Notes under the pieces: generated by a model
What the model saw: the letters and a program-made list of their open reading frames with translations, nothing else
Told to the model about the DNA's origin: nothing
Database searches by the model: none
Assembly (NCBI RefSeq): GCF_001832885.1
Contig: NZ_MKIQ01000027.1
Coordinates: 124,001-188,000, forward strand
DNA: 64,000 nt
Direction: 5' to 3'
Origin: Floricoccus penangensis
Lineage (GTDB): Bacteria > Bacillota > Bacilli > Lactobacillales > Streptococcaceae
Position numbers and translations under genes: made by a program
In this document: in pieces, positions 54,589 to 62,163 of the stretch
Layout of the letters: each line of letters starts with the position of its first letter
Position numbering within the stretch: the stretch's first letter is position 1

Positions 54589-54668
54589 AAATCATCAGAA
54601 AGTCATTGCTACGGCTCTTAGAATCAATTCTTAAAGCTTTGGCAGTCTATAACGGACTGCCTTTTTTG
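54589..54668 (+). ncRNA. Possible short RNA or leader in the late operon
   Basis: Defined by the element at 54554-54582 and the terminator at 54641-54667. The span of about 80 bases holds no likely gene. It could be a small RNA or the leader of the following gene. Unproven. Confidence 0.35.
54641..54668 (+). terminator. Terminator before the gene at 54681
   Basis: GGCAGTC and GACTGCC with a 7-base loop, followed by TTTTTT. It is the strongest terminator in the tail region and likely reduces expression of downstream tail genes relative to the tail tube. Confidence 0.88.
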
Positions 54669-54680
54669 ATTGGAGAAAAA

Positions 54681-55388
54681 GTGGATGAAATAATTAAATA
54701 TATAACATTGCATAACGAAGCTCCTCCATTCATTGGGCAAGATGACAAAGGTAATTATGTATTGCAGGGTCGTTCTGATTTAGCGACAGGAGAAGTTTTC
54801 GAGTATGAATGCGGAAAAATGAAGCTGACTGCTAATAATCATACGAACACGCTTCTATCGCTTATGAAGTTTATTGCAACTGCTGATGAATTAGATGATC
54901 ATGAATTACTTGATTTGAGTGATAAGGAAGTTGTTAAATTTATGGAACGACTATTTGAAAAGGTACTTAGAGCTTACTTCGGAGAACCCCAAACTTTCCA
55001 TAAGGTTACAGCTTTAAAAATATTAACTGACAATCCACAAATTGTTAACGAAGCTATATATAATCTTGTAAGTGATAGCAAAGAAACCAAAAGAGATTAT
55101 GATTCGATAGTCAATGGATTAGATGGAGAACAATTTAATGATCCATATATTTCTATGGCCTATGAGTTAGCTAATCACTATAAAAAAAGACCATATGAGC
55201 TGATAGCAGAATGGTCTACAAGTGAATTAGTAGTAGCTTATGCGAAGATATCAAATGATGCATCACTTAGTAATTATCGAAGTTGGTCAAGTAGTCAGAA
55301 AGAATATAAACCCAAACAACCTAAGAAACAGGTATTTTTCTTTAAAGAAGTCGAAGGTGAGGTAGAAGATGATAATAATCAGACCTAG
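54681..55388 (+). CDS. Tail-module protein, 235 residues, unknown
   Basis: Start GTG 54681, 5 bases behind TTGGAG; a longer frame (from 54606) crosses the terminator and is rejected. Helical, acidic product (DEIIKYITLHNEAPPFIGQDD...). By place it could be a tail assembly chaperone or completion protein. It overlaps the next small gene by 20 bases. Confidence 0.6.
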   Translation: MDEIIKYITLHNEAPPFIGQDDKGNYVLQGRSDLATGEVFEYECGKMKLTANNHTNTLLSLMKFIATADELDDHELLDLSDKEVVKFMERLFEKVLRAYFGEPQTFHKVTALKILTDNPQIVNEAIYNLVSDSKETKRDYDSIVNGLDGEQFNDPYISMAYELANHYKKRPYELIAEWSTSELVVAYAKISNDASLSNYRSWSSSQKEYKPKQPKKQVFFFKEVEGEVEDDNNQT

Positions 55389-55518
55389 ACCAGCGAAAGC
55401 AACAAGAAATAAAGCTTTAGATTCCTTTGATACAGAATTTAAAATGCTTGAGTCTGAACTTAACGACAAAAATGTGAGTTTTATCAAACGTATTAGAGGT
55501 ATTTTTAATGGCAGTTAA
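55369..55518 (+). CDS. Small basic phage protein, 49 residues
   Basis: ATG 55369 behind GGTGAGGT, inside the end of the previous gene; runs 49 codons to TAA at 55518, overlapping the next ATG by 11 bases. The product MIIIRPRPAKATRNKAL... is basic. The overlaps on both sides support it. Confidence 0.6.
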   Translation: MIIIRPRPAKATRNKALDSFDTEFKMLESELNDKNVSFIKRIRGIFNGS

Positions 55519-55912
55519 TCCTTTTGGTGGAAACGTTTTCGGAGAAATGTGGGAGGCTGTGGAAGAAAATGTCGAAGAACGAGCTAAAGAGTGCGAAAAG
55601 ATAATGAAAAAGGTTATCAATGAAGATACAGGAGCGCTAAAGGATGCTGTAGAACGTGCTAAATTACCAGACGGTAGTTGGATTGTCGGTATTAATCAAG
55701 AAAAGCTGAGAAATGATATTAGGAATAAATATAATATCGATTACACTGCTTTTTATTATTACGGAACTAGACCTCACTATATCTTTCCATTGAACAACGA
55801 AATGCTACATTGGGTTGATAAGCAAGGTCGTGATCATTATGCAAAAATGGTAAAACACCCTGGTACTGATCCTCACAATTTTCTACAAGAAACACTAAAT
55901 AAAATGAAATAG
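55508..55912 (+). CDS. HK97 gp10-like tail completion protein
   Basis: A 134-residue protein with the gp10 family pattern: EDTGALKDAVERAKLPDGSW, then DYTAFYYYGTRPHYIFP and a C-terminal HPGTDPHNFLQETL. This family caps or connects the tail to the neck. It fits the position before the tape measure. Confidence 0.82.
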   Translation: MAVNPFGGNVFGEMWEAVEENVEERAKECEKIMKKVINEDTGALKDAVERAKLPDGSWIVGINQEKLRNDIRNKYNIDYTAFYYYGTRPHYIFPLNNEMLHWVDKQGRDHYAKMVKHPGTDPHNFLQETLNKMK

Positions 55913-55920
55913 GAGATGAA

Positions 55921-56373
55921 ATGGCAGAAACAAGAGAAGAAATTGAAGCGAAATTAAAAGCTTTAGATGAAATCGAAGCAAAAAACAAACCTTACTCAGT
56001 TCTAGTTGAAGACAAAGGAACGTTAGCAGACGCTAAAGCACGTCTAAAAGACATGACTGAAGATGATAAAGCAGATTTACTTTCTGGTGCTGGAGATTTT
56101 TCGTTACGAGTTGGTCAGATAAAACAACAATTGGAAGATGGGAAAAACGAAGATATGACTTTTGGATACATTCTGAAAGTAACTTATCTACTAGATAGAC
56201 CAATCAAAAAAATGCTTAACGCTGCATTGAACGTAGAAGACGACAGGTCAGTCACAGGCCTTTCAAATATTGATATGTTAGCTATTATTCTTGAAAACAA
56301 CAAAGATTGGCTTCAACTAGATATAGAAAGCACAATGTCAAGTTTTGAATATGTGGTGAATAGTATTAAATAA
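55921..56373 (+). CDS. Tail assembly chaperone-like protein (putative)
   Basis: A 150-residue helical, acidic protein directly upstream of the tape measure, the usual place of tail assembly chaperones. It shows no slippery frameshift site and no second overlapping frame. It starts MAETREEIEAKLKALDEIEAKNK. Named from position only. Confidence 0.55.
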   Translation: MAETREEIEAKLKALDEIEAKNKPYSVLVEDKGTLADAKARLKDMTEDDKADLLSGAGDFSLRVGQIKQQLEDGKNEDMTFGYILKVTYLLDRPIKKMLNAALNVEDDRSVTGLSNIDMLAIILENNKDWLQLDIESTMSSFEYVVNSIK

Positions 56374-56400
56374 TTATCTTTTTAAAGAAAGGAGGTATTG

Positions 56401-59400
56401 ATGGCAGCAAGTGGAATTGGTCAATTTTCAATTAATGTTAAATCAAATTTAAAAGATTTCTACGGAACTCTTTACAAAACAAGTCAGACTATGGATGAGT
56501 TGACTAAGAAAAAACATCAATTGCAAATTGATAGCAAGAAGCTCGATGAATTAAGAGATAAGTCTCAAAGAATCGCTGCCGAAATGCGAGATTTAAGACA
56601 ACAAAAGACTGAAATTCGAATCGGTATTAAAGATACTAAAATTGCTCAAAAAGAAATTGAAAAAATTGATATTAAAATCTCTAAACTTAGAGATGAAAAA
56701 AATAGTATTAATCTAGACCCTTCAAAAGTCAAAGATGCATCTAAGCAAGTCGGGATGATTGATAAAGAATTGAATGCTTTATCTAATAAAAGACATAGCA
56801 TTTTGATGAATACTGTAAATATTGATGAGGCTCAGAAGAAATTGAATGAGCTTGATAAAAGTATCGCTAGTAAAAATGGTGAGAAGTTAAAGATTGAAGC
56901 AGATATACAACCAATTCGTACCGCAAATGCTGAATTATATAAAGTTGACCAAGAAATCGACAGAATAAATAATTCAAAGGTTAAGGTTGATTTTGGTAGT
57001 ATGGCTAGTGGTTTAGATGCTATTTCAGGCAAAATAATGGAAGTTACTAAGGCTTTAGCTGGTATTGCTTCAGCAGGAGCAGCAGCGACTGCATCTTTTC
57101 TGAAGGATAGTGTTAATGCTGCTAGTGATCTTGAACAAAATACTGGTGGAGTTGAAAAACTTTTTGGAGCTTCATCTCAAAAGGTTCTTGAAGATTCAAA
57201 AAAAGCCTATAAAGAGGCTGGAATAAGTCAGAATGAGTATTTAGAACAATCAACAACTTTCTCTGCTAGTTTAATTAAAGCGTTCGAAAACGGTTCAACT
57301 GAAACAATTGATAGCAAAGGTGAAAAAGAAGCTTTAAAAAAGAAAAAAGCAGATATTGAGAAAGAAATTAAAGAACTCAATAATAAAGGAACTCAACTAA
57401 ATATCGATTCCGAACCAAAGTATATTTATAAAAATGGGAAAAAGAAAAAAGTTGATGATACTGATAAAAAGGCTACTTTAAAAGACTATAAGCAACAAGC
57501 TTTAGATTTAAAGAAACAAAAAGAACAAATAGATGAGCAAATAAATAACTTGCCTGGTAAATCAACTAAAACGACAGGCAAACTTTCAAAAGAGGATGCT
57601 CAAAGTGAAGCGGCCAAATATGCTAATCAAGCGATAATTGACATGTCAGACAATGCGAATGTTTTTGGAACTAATATGTCTGAAATTCAAAATGCTTATA
57701 ATGGATTTGCGAAGAATAATTTTACAATGCTAGATAATTTAAAGTTAGGATTTGCAGGATCACAAGAAGGTGCAATAGAGCTTGTAAATGCATATGGTGG
57801 TTTAGACCACGAAGTTACTAGCATAGGGCAAGTTACGATGCCTTTGATGATAGAGTCTATTCATAATGCACAAGAAGCTATGAAAATTACAGGCACAACT
57901 GCTAAAGAAGCTGCCGAAACATACGAAGGCTCTATGAAGATGATGAAGTCTGCGTGGCAAGATTTCTTAGCTACTGGGGATGCAAGTAAGCTTTTGGATG
58001 CTATTCCAACTTATTTGACAAATCTAGATAAAAAATTAGAAGAGTTAACTCCTAAAATTATTGAAAGTTTTAAAAAATTAGCTAAAGAATTACCTGAAAA
58101 GATAAAACCTATTTTAGAAAAAATGGGAAGTGCATTAAAAGAGATTTTGGACAGTGTGCTAGGTGAAGGTTTTACAGATAATTTTGTAAATGGCATGAAG
58201 CCTTTTTTTAATGGAATAAAATGGCTGTTTGACGTAGGTAGCAAGACCTTTGGTAGTGGAGACAAGAATTTTGCATGGATAGGGACTGCTATACCTGCTT
58301 TGCTCAAGTTGGTTATTGGTCTAAAAGTTGTTAGTGGTATATTGAAAACTTTAAATTTCTTAGGGAATTTCAAAATGCCTGGTATTGGCAGTCTATTTTC
58401 TAGCTTTGGTAAGGATAAAGAAGGTGGTATTGGATCAGTAGGCAAAATTGATTTAGGAATGCTTAAAAAAGTTGGTACAGGTTTATTAGTTATAGCTGGG
58501 ATCGCTGGAACAATTTGGATAGTAGCGAAAGCATTCCAAGAAGTCGCAAACATTGATGGAGACTTTGGAAGTATTGCAGGTAAAATTGGTGCTATGACGC
58601 TCGGTATTATTGCCATTGGTGGGTTAGCACTAGTTGTTGGAGCAATAATGTCGACTGGTATCGGAACAGGCATTCTTATTGCTGGCTTGCTTGGTATATT
58701 AGGTATCGTAGGCACTATTTGGCTAGTTGGTAAAGCTTTTAGTTCTTTAGTGAATATGAATCTTGATAAAGAATCAATTAAGACAGCTATAATTGCTATC
58801 ACAGATTCGCTCGATGTATTGCGAGATAGTTTCACTGGTTACGGATTAGGAGAATTCTTTGATGACATAAAACATATGATAAGCAACTTTATGGACTCGT
58901 TGATAATCGATCAATTGATTGGCATCGGAAATAACTTACAAAAACTGGCTGAATTACAACTTGATTCTGCATCTATAAAGTCGACAATTATTGCAATTAC
59001 TGATTCGTTGGATATTATGCATGCAGGATTTACAGGATATGACTTTAATTCATTCTTTGAAGACGTCGCAAACCTAATTAGCAATTTCATGGATGCTAAA
59101 TTATTAGATCAAATAATGTCCATGGGTGAAGAATTAGCTAAATTGCAAGAACTAGAACTAGACAGTAAAGCTATCTCTTCTACATTCAATGCAATAAATA
59201 CTGCTATAGAATCAATGGGTAGTGATGACGAAAGCATTTGGGATAAGCTAGGTAGTTTATTTGGAGGGAAACTTGATGAAGGAAATTACGGAGAACTAGC
59301 TGAAAGCTTTGCTAAGTTAAACGAGATTGCAGTAAGCTTACAAGCTATTCAATCTGCCAATCTAGATGAAAAAGAGCTACCTGCCAAAATAAAAATACTA

Positions 59401-60090
59401 AAAGATGCTATTGAAAGTATCTCAACTATTAATACAACTGATATTACAAGTGACTTACAGGGTGTAAGCAATGCTTTAGATGCAATGATTCAAAAAATAA
59501 GCAAAGACTCACCGCCTAAATTCTTAGATTTAGGTAAAAAACTTGCTGATAAAGTCAACCAAGGATTCTCGCAGAACTTAAATCTTAATAATGCAATCAA
59601 AAATAGCATTATGAGAGTGGGAACAAATCAAATTGAAGATTTAGGCTCGAAATTAGCTAGAATGCTAAATAATTCATTCTCTAAGAATTTGAAGATTGGT
59701 AGTAGTATCAACAATGCGACAAAGGGTACTAAATTCAGTTTCTCAGCATCTGATGGAACTCCAAGAGCTACGATGGCAAGTGGTGGATTAGCAACAAGAG
59801 ATGTAATTCTTAACGATAGTCCTGAACATCCAATGATTGCAAATGGCGAATGGGTTGTACCTAAAAAGATTGTTGACAAGTTAGGAACTGGATTTCTAAC
59901 TAGATTAAATCAAGGAACAATTTCAAGAACTTTCCAAGGTCTAGGACAAAGTATTTCTAATGCTACATCAAGCATAATTAATAATAACTACTACAATAAT
60001 TACAATGAAGAGAAGAATGTGAATATTTATAATGGAAATTCTATGAGTGAGCAAATGATAGATAGTAGATATGCAGGAGGCATGGTATGA
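56401..60090 (+). CDS. Tape measure protein
   Basis: A 1229-residue protein that sets tail length and helps DNA entry. ATG 56401 lies behind AAAGGAGGT; a TTG one codon earlier is less likely. Coiled coil (about 20-200), a conserved core (TAAKEAAETYEGSMKMMKSAW), membrane-type helices (about 640-780), a 66-residue repeat in two and a part copies (about 785-940) and an Asn/Tyr-rich end. A charged insert lies at about 297-400. It has no cysteine at all. ATGA overlap with the next gene. Confidence 0.93.
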   Translation: MAASGIGQFSINVKSNLKDFYGTLYKTSQTMDELTKKKHQLQIDSKKLDELRDKSQRIAAEMRDLRQQKTEIRIGIKDTKIAQKEIEKIDIKISKLRDEKNSINLDPSKVKDASKQVGMIDKELNALSNKRHSILMNTVNIDEAQKKLNELDKSIASKNGEKLKIEADIQPIRTANAELYKVDQEIDRINNSKVKVDFGSMASGLDAISGKIMEVTKALAGIASAGAAATASFLKDSVNAASDLEQNTGGVEKLFGASSQKVLEDSKKAYKEAGISQNEYLEQSTTFSASLIKAFENGSTETIDSKGEKEALKKKKADIEKEIKELNNKGTQLNIDSEPKYIYKNGKKKKVDDTDKKATLKDYKQQALDLKKQKEQIDEQINNLPGKSTKTTGKLSKEDAQSEAAKYANQAIIDMSDNANVFGTNMSEIQNAYNGFAKNNFTMLDNLKLGFAGSQEGAIELVNAYGGLDHEVTSIGQVTMPLMIESIHNAQEAMKITGTTAKEAAETYEGSMKMMKSAWQDFLATGDASKLLDAIPTYLTNLDKKLEELTPKIIESFKKLAKELPEKIKPILEKMGSALKEILDSVLGEGFTDNFVNGMKPFFNGIKWLFDVGSKTFGSGDKNFAWIGTAIPALLKLVIGLKVVSGILKTLNFLGNFKMPGIGSLFSSFGKDKEGGIGSVGKIDLGMLKKVGTGLLVIAGIAGTIWIVAKAFQEVANIDGDFGSIAGKIGAMTLGIIAIGGLALVVGAIMSTGIGTGILIAGLLGILGIVGTIWLVGKAFSSLVNMNLDKESIKTAIIAITDSLDVLRDSFTGYGLGEFFDDIKHMISNFMDSLIIDQLIGIGNNLQKLAELQLDSASIKSTIIAITDSLDIMHAGFTGYDFNSFFEDVANLISNFMDAKLLDQIMSMGEELAKLQELELDSKAISSTFNAINTAIESMGSDDESIWDKLGSLFGGKLDEGNYGELAESFAKLNEIAVSLQAIQSANLDEKELPAKIKILKDAIESISTINTTDITSDLQGVSNALDAMIQKISKDSPPKFLDLGKKLADKVNQGFSQNLNLNNAIKNSIMRVGTNQIEDLGSKLARMLNNSFSKNLKIGSSINNATKGTKFSFSASDGTPRATMASGGLATRDVILNDSPEHPMIANGEWVVPKKIVDKLGTGFLTRLNQGTISRTFQGLGQSISNATSSIINNNYYNNYNEEKNVNIYNGNSMSEQMIDSRYAGGMV
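57283..57600 (+). other. Lys/Glu-rich insert in the tape measure core
   Basis: About 105 codons (from ENGSTETIDSKGEKEALKKK to STKTTGKLSKED) interrupt a region that reads on both sides like the core of tape measure proteins. Very high Lys/Glu content predicts a long hinge or coiled coil. Confidence 0.6.
58751..59215 (+). repeat. 66-residue tandem repeats in the tape measure
   Basis: LDKESIKTAIIAITDSLDVL and LDSASIKSTIIAITDSLDIM start two units 66 residues apart, each containing FTGY, ISNFMD and LDQ-type motifs; a third begins LDSKAISSTFNAINTAIESM and is cut short. At DNA level the copies have diverged. Confidence 0.8.
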
Positions 60091-61157
60091 AAAAGTTAGT
60101 GCAATTTAACGAATTAGTTTTTAATCATACTGCATTTGTAGCCGCTTATCCTGACTTTAAAACGGAATTTAGAACTACTAGAGAGCAGTACTCATACCGC
60201 AATGGAGATTACAGTCCAGAGTCGTGTAGAGCAAGAACAGTAAATTCAAAAACATTCGATGTAGAAATGACAATCGATAAGAGTAAATTCCCTTGTGAGG
60301 ACAGGAATATCATTGAGCAATTTGTTCTCGATAATCTTTATAAAACTGGAAGGCTTTGGGCTATACAAGGTGATTTATTGATGTGGTCACTTGCCAAAGT
60401 TGATTCGATATCCGAAAAATTTAATGAAAAGCCAAATCATATAACTTATGTAGCTACCTTTTACCTACAAGAGGGTATTTGGCATATCGCTGAGCCAACG
60501 GCGACATACTTTAATGATTATCATACATGTGAAGTTACAGACTGCTATGAAGCTTTAAATAGGCCTCTATGCGATTGTTCAATGTGCAATATTGGATTAG
60601 CTCCTAGAAAGTTTTGCCCCCCATGCCGTGGTCAAAGATTATGCGATATACCAAAAGACCAACTGATCTCAATAATTGGAAATTGTGGGGATACGAAGAA
60701 AATATCATATTCTTGTCATTGCCAAGAACCTACTGCAGTTGCTAAATCAGCATATAATGACTCAACGGCAGTCTTATCTTTTAATTCTGGAACAATGTAT
60801 CCTACTGATGATGTAGTCATTGAGATTAATGGAGAATTCACGGATTTAGTTATTGATTTCAATGGGCAAAAGTCAAAAATCGAAGGTAATTACAAAGGCA
60901 AGACATTTATTAATAGCGGAGTAGTTGAAAATAACTGCAAAGCTATCGATATTGATAAGTTTTACAGTATTTGTTCAACAGATTGTAGCCCAGTCGATAG
61001 TTGCGATGGTAATCCATTGGCTATAAATGTAAAAGAAAAAATTCATGGCATGGTTAAATGGTCTTTACCAAAAGGAACGTCTAATATTCTATTTTATGGA
61101 TTTGCTGAAGATGATATTCAAGAAGTGAAGATTTATGTGGGAGGTATAGCAGTTTGA
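60087..61157 (+). CDS. Distal tail protein (putative), Cys-rich
   Basis: A 356-residue protein directly after the tape measure, the place of Dit. The N-terminal part (about 1-140: TTREQYSYRNGDYSPESCRART, FDVEMTIDK) has a Dit-type beta pattern, and the end (GMVKWSLPKGTSNILFYGF) is beta-rich too. The middle (about 150-215) is packed with cysteines (CDCSMC, CPPC, SCHC); 17 in all. They may form a small metal-bound or disulphide-linked module. It overlaps the next gene by 4 bases. Confidence 0.72.
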   Translation: MKKLVQFNELVFNHTAFVAAYPDFKTEFRTTREQYSYRNGDYSPESCRARTVNSKTFDVEMTIDKSKFPCEDRNIIEQFVLDNLYKTGRLWAIQGDLLMWSLAKVDSISEKFNEKPNHITYVATFYLQEGIWHIAEPTATYFNDYHTCEVTDCYEALNRPLCDCSMCNIGLAPRKFCPPCRGQRLCDIPKDQLISIIGNCGDTKKISYSCHCQEPTAVAKSAYNDSTAVLSFNSGTMYPTDDVVIEINGEFTDLVIDFNGQKSKIEGNYKGKTFINSGVVENNCKAIDIDKFYSICSTDCSPVDSCDGNPLAINVKEKIHGMVKWSLPKGTSNILFYGFAEDDIQEVKIYVGGIAV

Positions 61158-62152
61158 TAGATATTGATACTGTAGTTTCAAATATGAAAATGTTGCAAGG
61201 TAAAGGAGTTAAATACGGAATATCAGATAGCCGTGACGGAAGCGGAATGACTGCTGATAACTCCGGTGCGATTTATGGTTCATTAATTAAAGCAGGAGCT
61301 AACTTGAAGATTGGAGACTGCAATAAACTATTTGATGACTTGCTTGATTTAGGATTTGCTCAAAGCGATTCTAAGCCTTCATATGGAACTATTTTTATAC
61401 TTGGGATAAAAGTTCAAGCCAATGGTTTAGCAGGTCAGACAGGCGTATTTTTAGACGAAAACAATGTTATTACAATGGACTATGAAGAAGGTAAGATGAT
61501 TGTAGATGATATTGAAAACATCAAAAAAAAATACGGTTATCCACCAGTCACAAATTTTGATTTAGTTAAGTATAGTACATATGCTGATGAAACTTCTAAA
61601 GATGAAGAAGAAACTCCAAAAACTGACAATATGGGAGAGATTGAGCAATACTCTTACATCGGTAATAAACTTTGCTTCAAAGGTTGGCATTATGTAGTCA
61701 ATAATGAGAAACCAGTTGACCCAACACCCGACCCTAATCCAAACCCTGGTGATGAAACATGGAGAAGTCCCGTGCATCTACCTGTCACTGTCACTCAAGA
61801 GTGGGACCAAGAAGGGTGGGGAACACCTGGGGAAGTTCACGGAGGAATTGATTTAGCTAGCGAAAGCCAGCCTATTTATGCAGCAAGAGCTGGTAAAGTT
61901 TACAGAGCAGCAACTGGGAACATAGAAGGTAATTATGTGATAGTTCAACATTCTGACAATTATTGGACGTATTATGGACACTTAATGTCTTTATTTGTGA
62001 AAGCTGGGGACGATGTTACTACTAATTCTGCACTTGGACCGATGGGACAAACAGGATTAGCAGATGGTGTGCATCTTCATTTCGAAGTTCGAGTTGGTAC
62101 AACTTGGGAAAATGCACAACGTATTAACCCTCGTGATGTTATTAAGTTCTAG
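61154..62152 (+). CDS. Tail peptidoglycan hydrolase with M23 domain
   Basis: A 332-residue wall-cleaving enzyme. Residues about 1-125 look like a phage Amidase_5 (NlpC/P60-type) domain, but the expected catalytic Cys position reads ADNSGAI instead of DCS, so it may be inactive. A short region (IGNKLCFKGWHYV) resembles a zoocin-type recognition piece, then a Pro-rich linker (PTPDPNPNPGDE). The M23 endopeptidase (about 205-332) is intact: HGGIDLA and HLHFEV. It probably opens the wall at infection. Confidence 0.85.
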   Translation: MIDIDTVVSNMKMLQGKGVKYGISDSRDGSGMTADNSGAIYGSLIKAGANLKIGDCNKLFDDLLDLGFAQSDSKPSYGTIFILGIKVQANGLAGQTGVFLDENNVITMDYEEGKMIVDDIENIKKKYGYPPVTNFDLVKYSTYADETSKDEEETPKTDNMGEIEQYSYIGNKLCFKGWHYVVNNEKPVDPTPDPNPNPGDETWRSPVHLPVTVTQEWDQEGWGTPGEVHGGIDLASESQPIYAARAGKVYRAATGNIEGNYVIVQHSDNYWTYYGHLMSLFVKAGDDVTTNSALGPMGQTGLADGVHLHFEVRVGTTWENAQRINPRDVIKF

Positions 62153-62163
62153 AAAGGAAATTT

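Noticed and set aside
54606-54680. Upstream extension of the gene at 54681
   Set aside because: It runs through a strong hairpin terminator; the GTG behind TTGGAG is the better start.
58011-58835. A 274-codon open frame on the minus strand inside the tape measure gene
   Set aside because: It is antisense to a well-supported gene, has an odd Pro/Ile/Ser-rich composition and no ribosome site; it reflects the codon bias of the plus strand.
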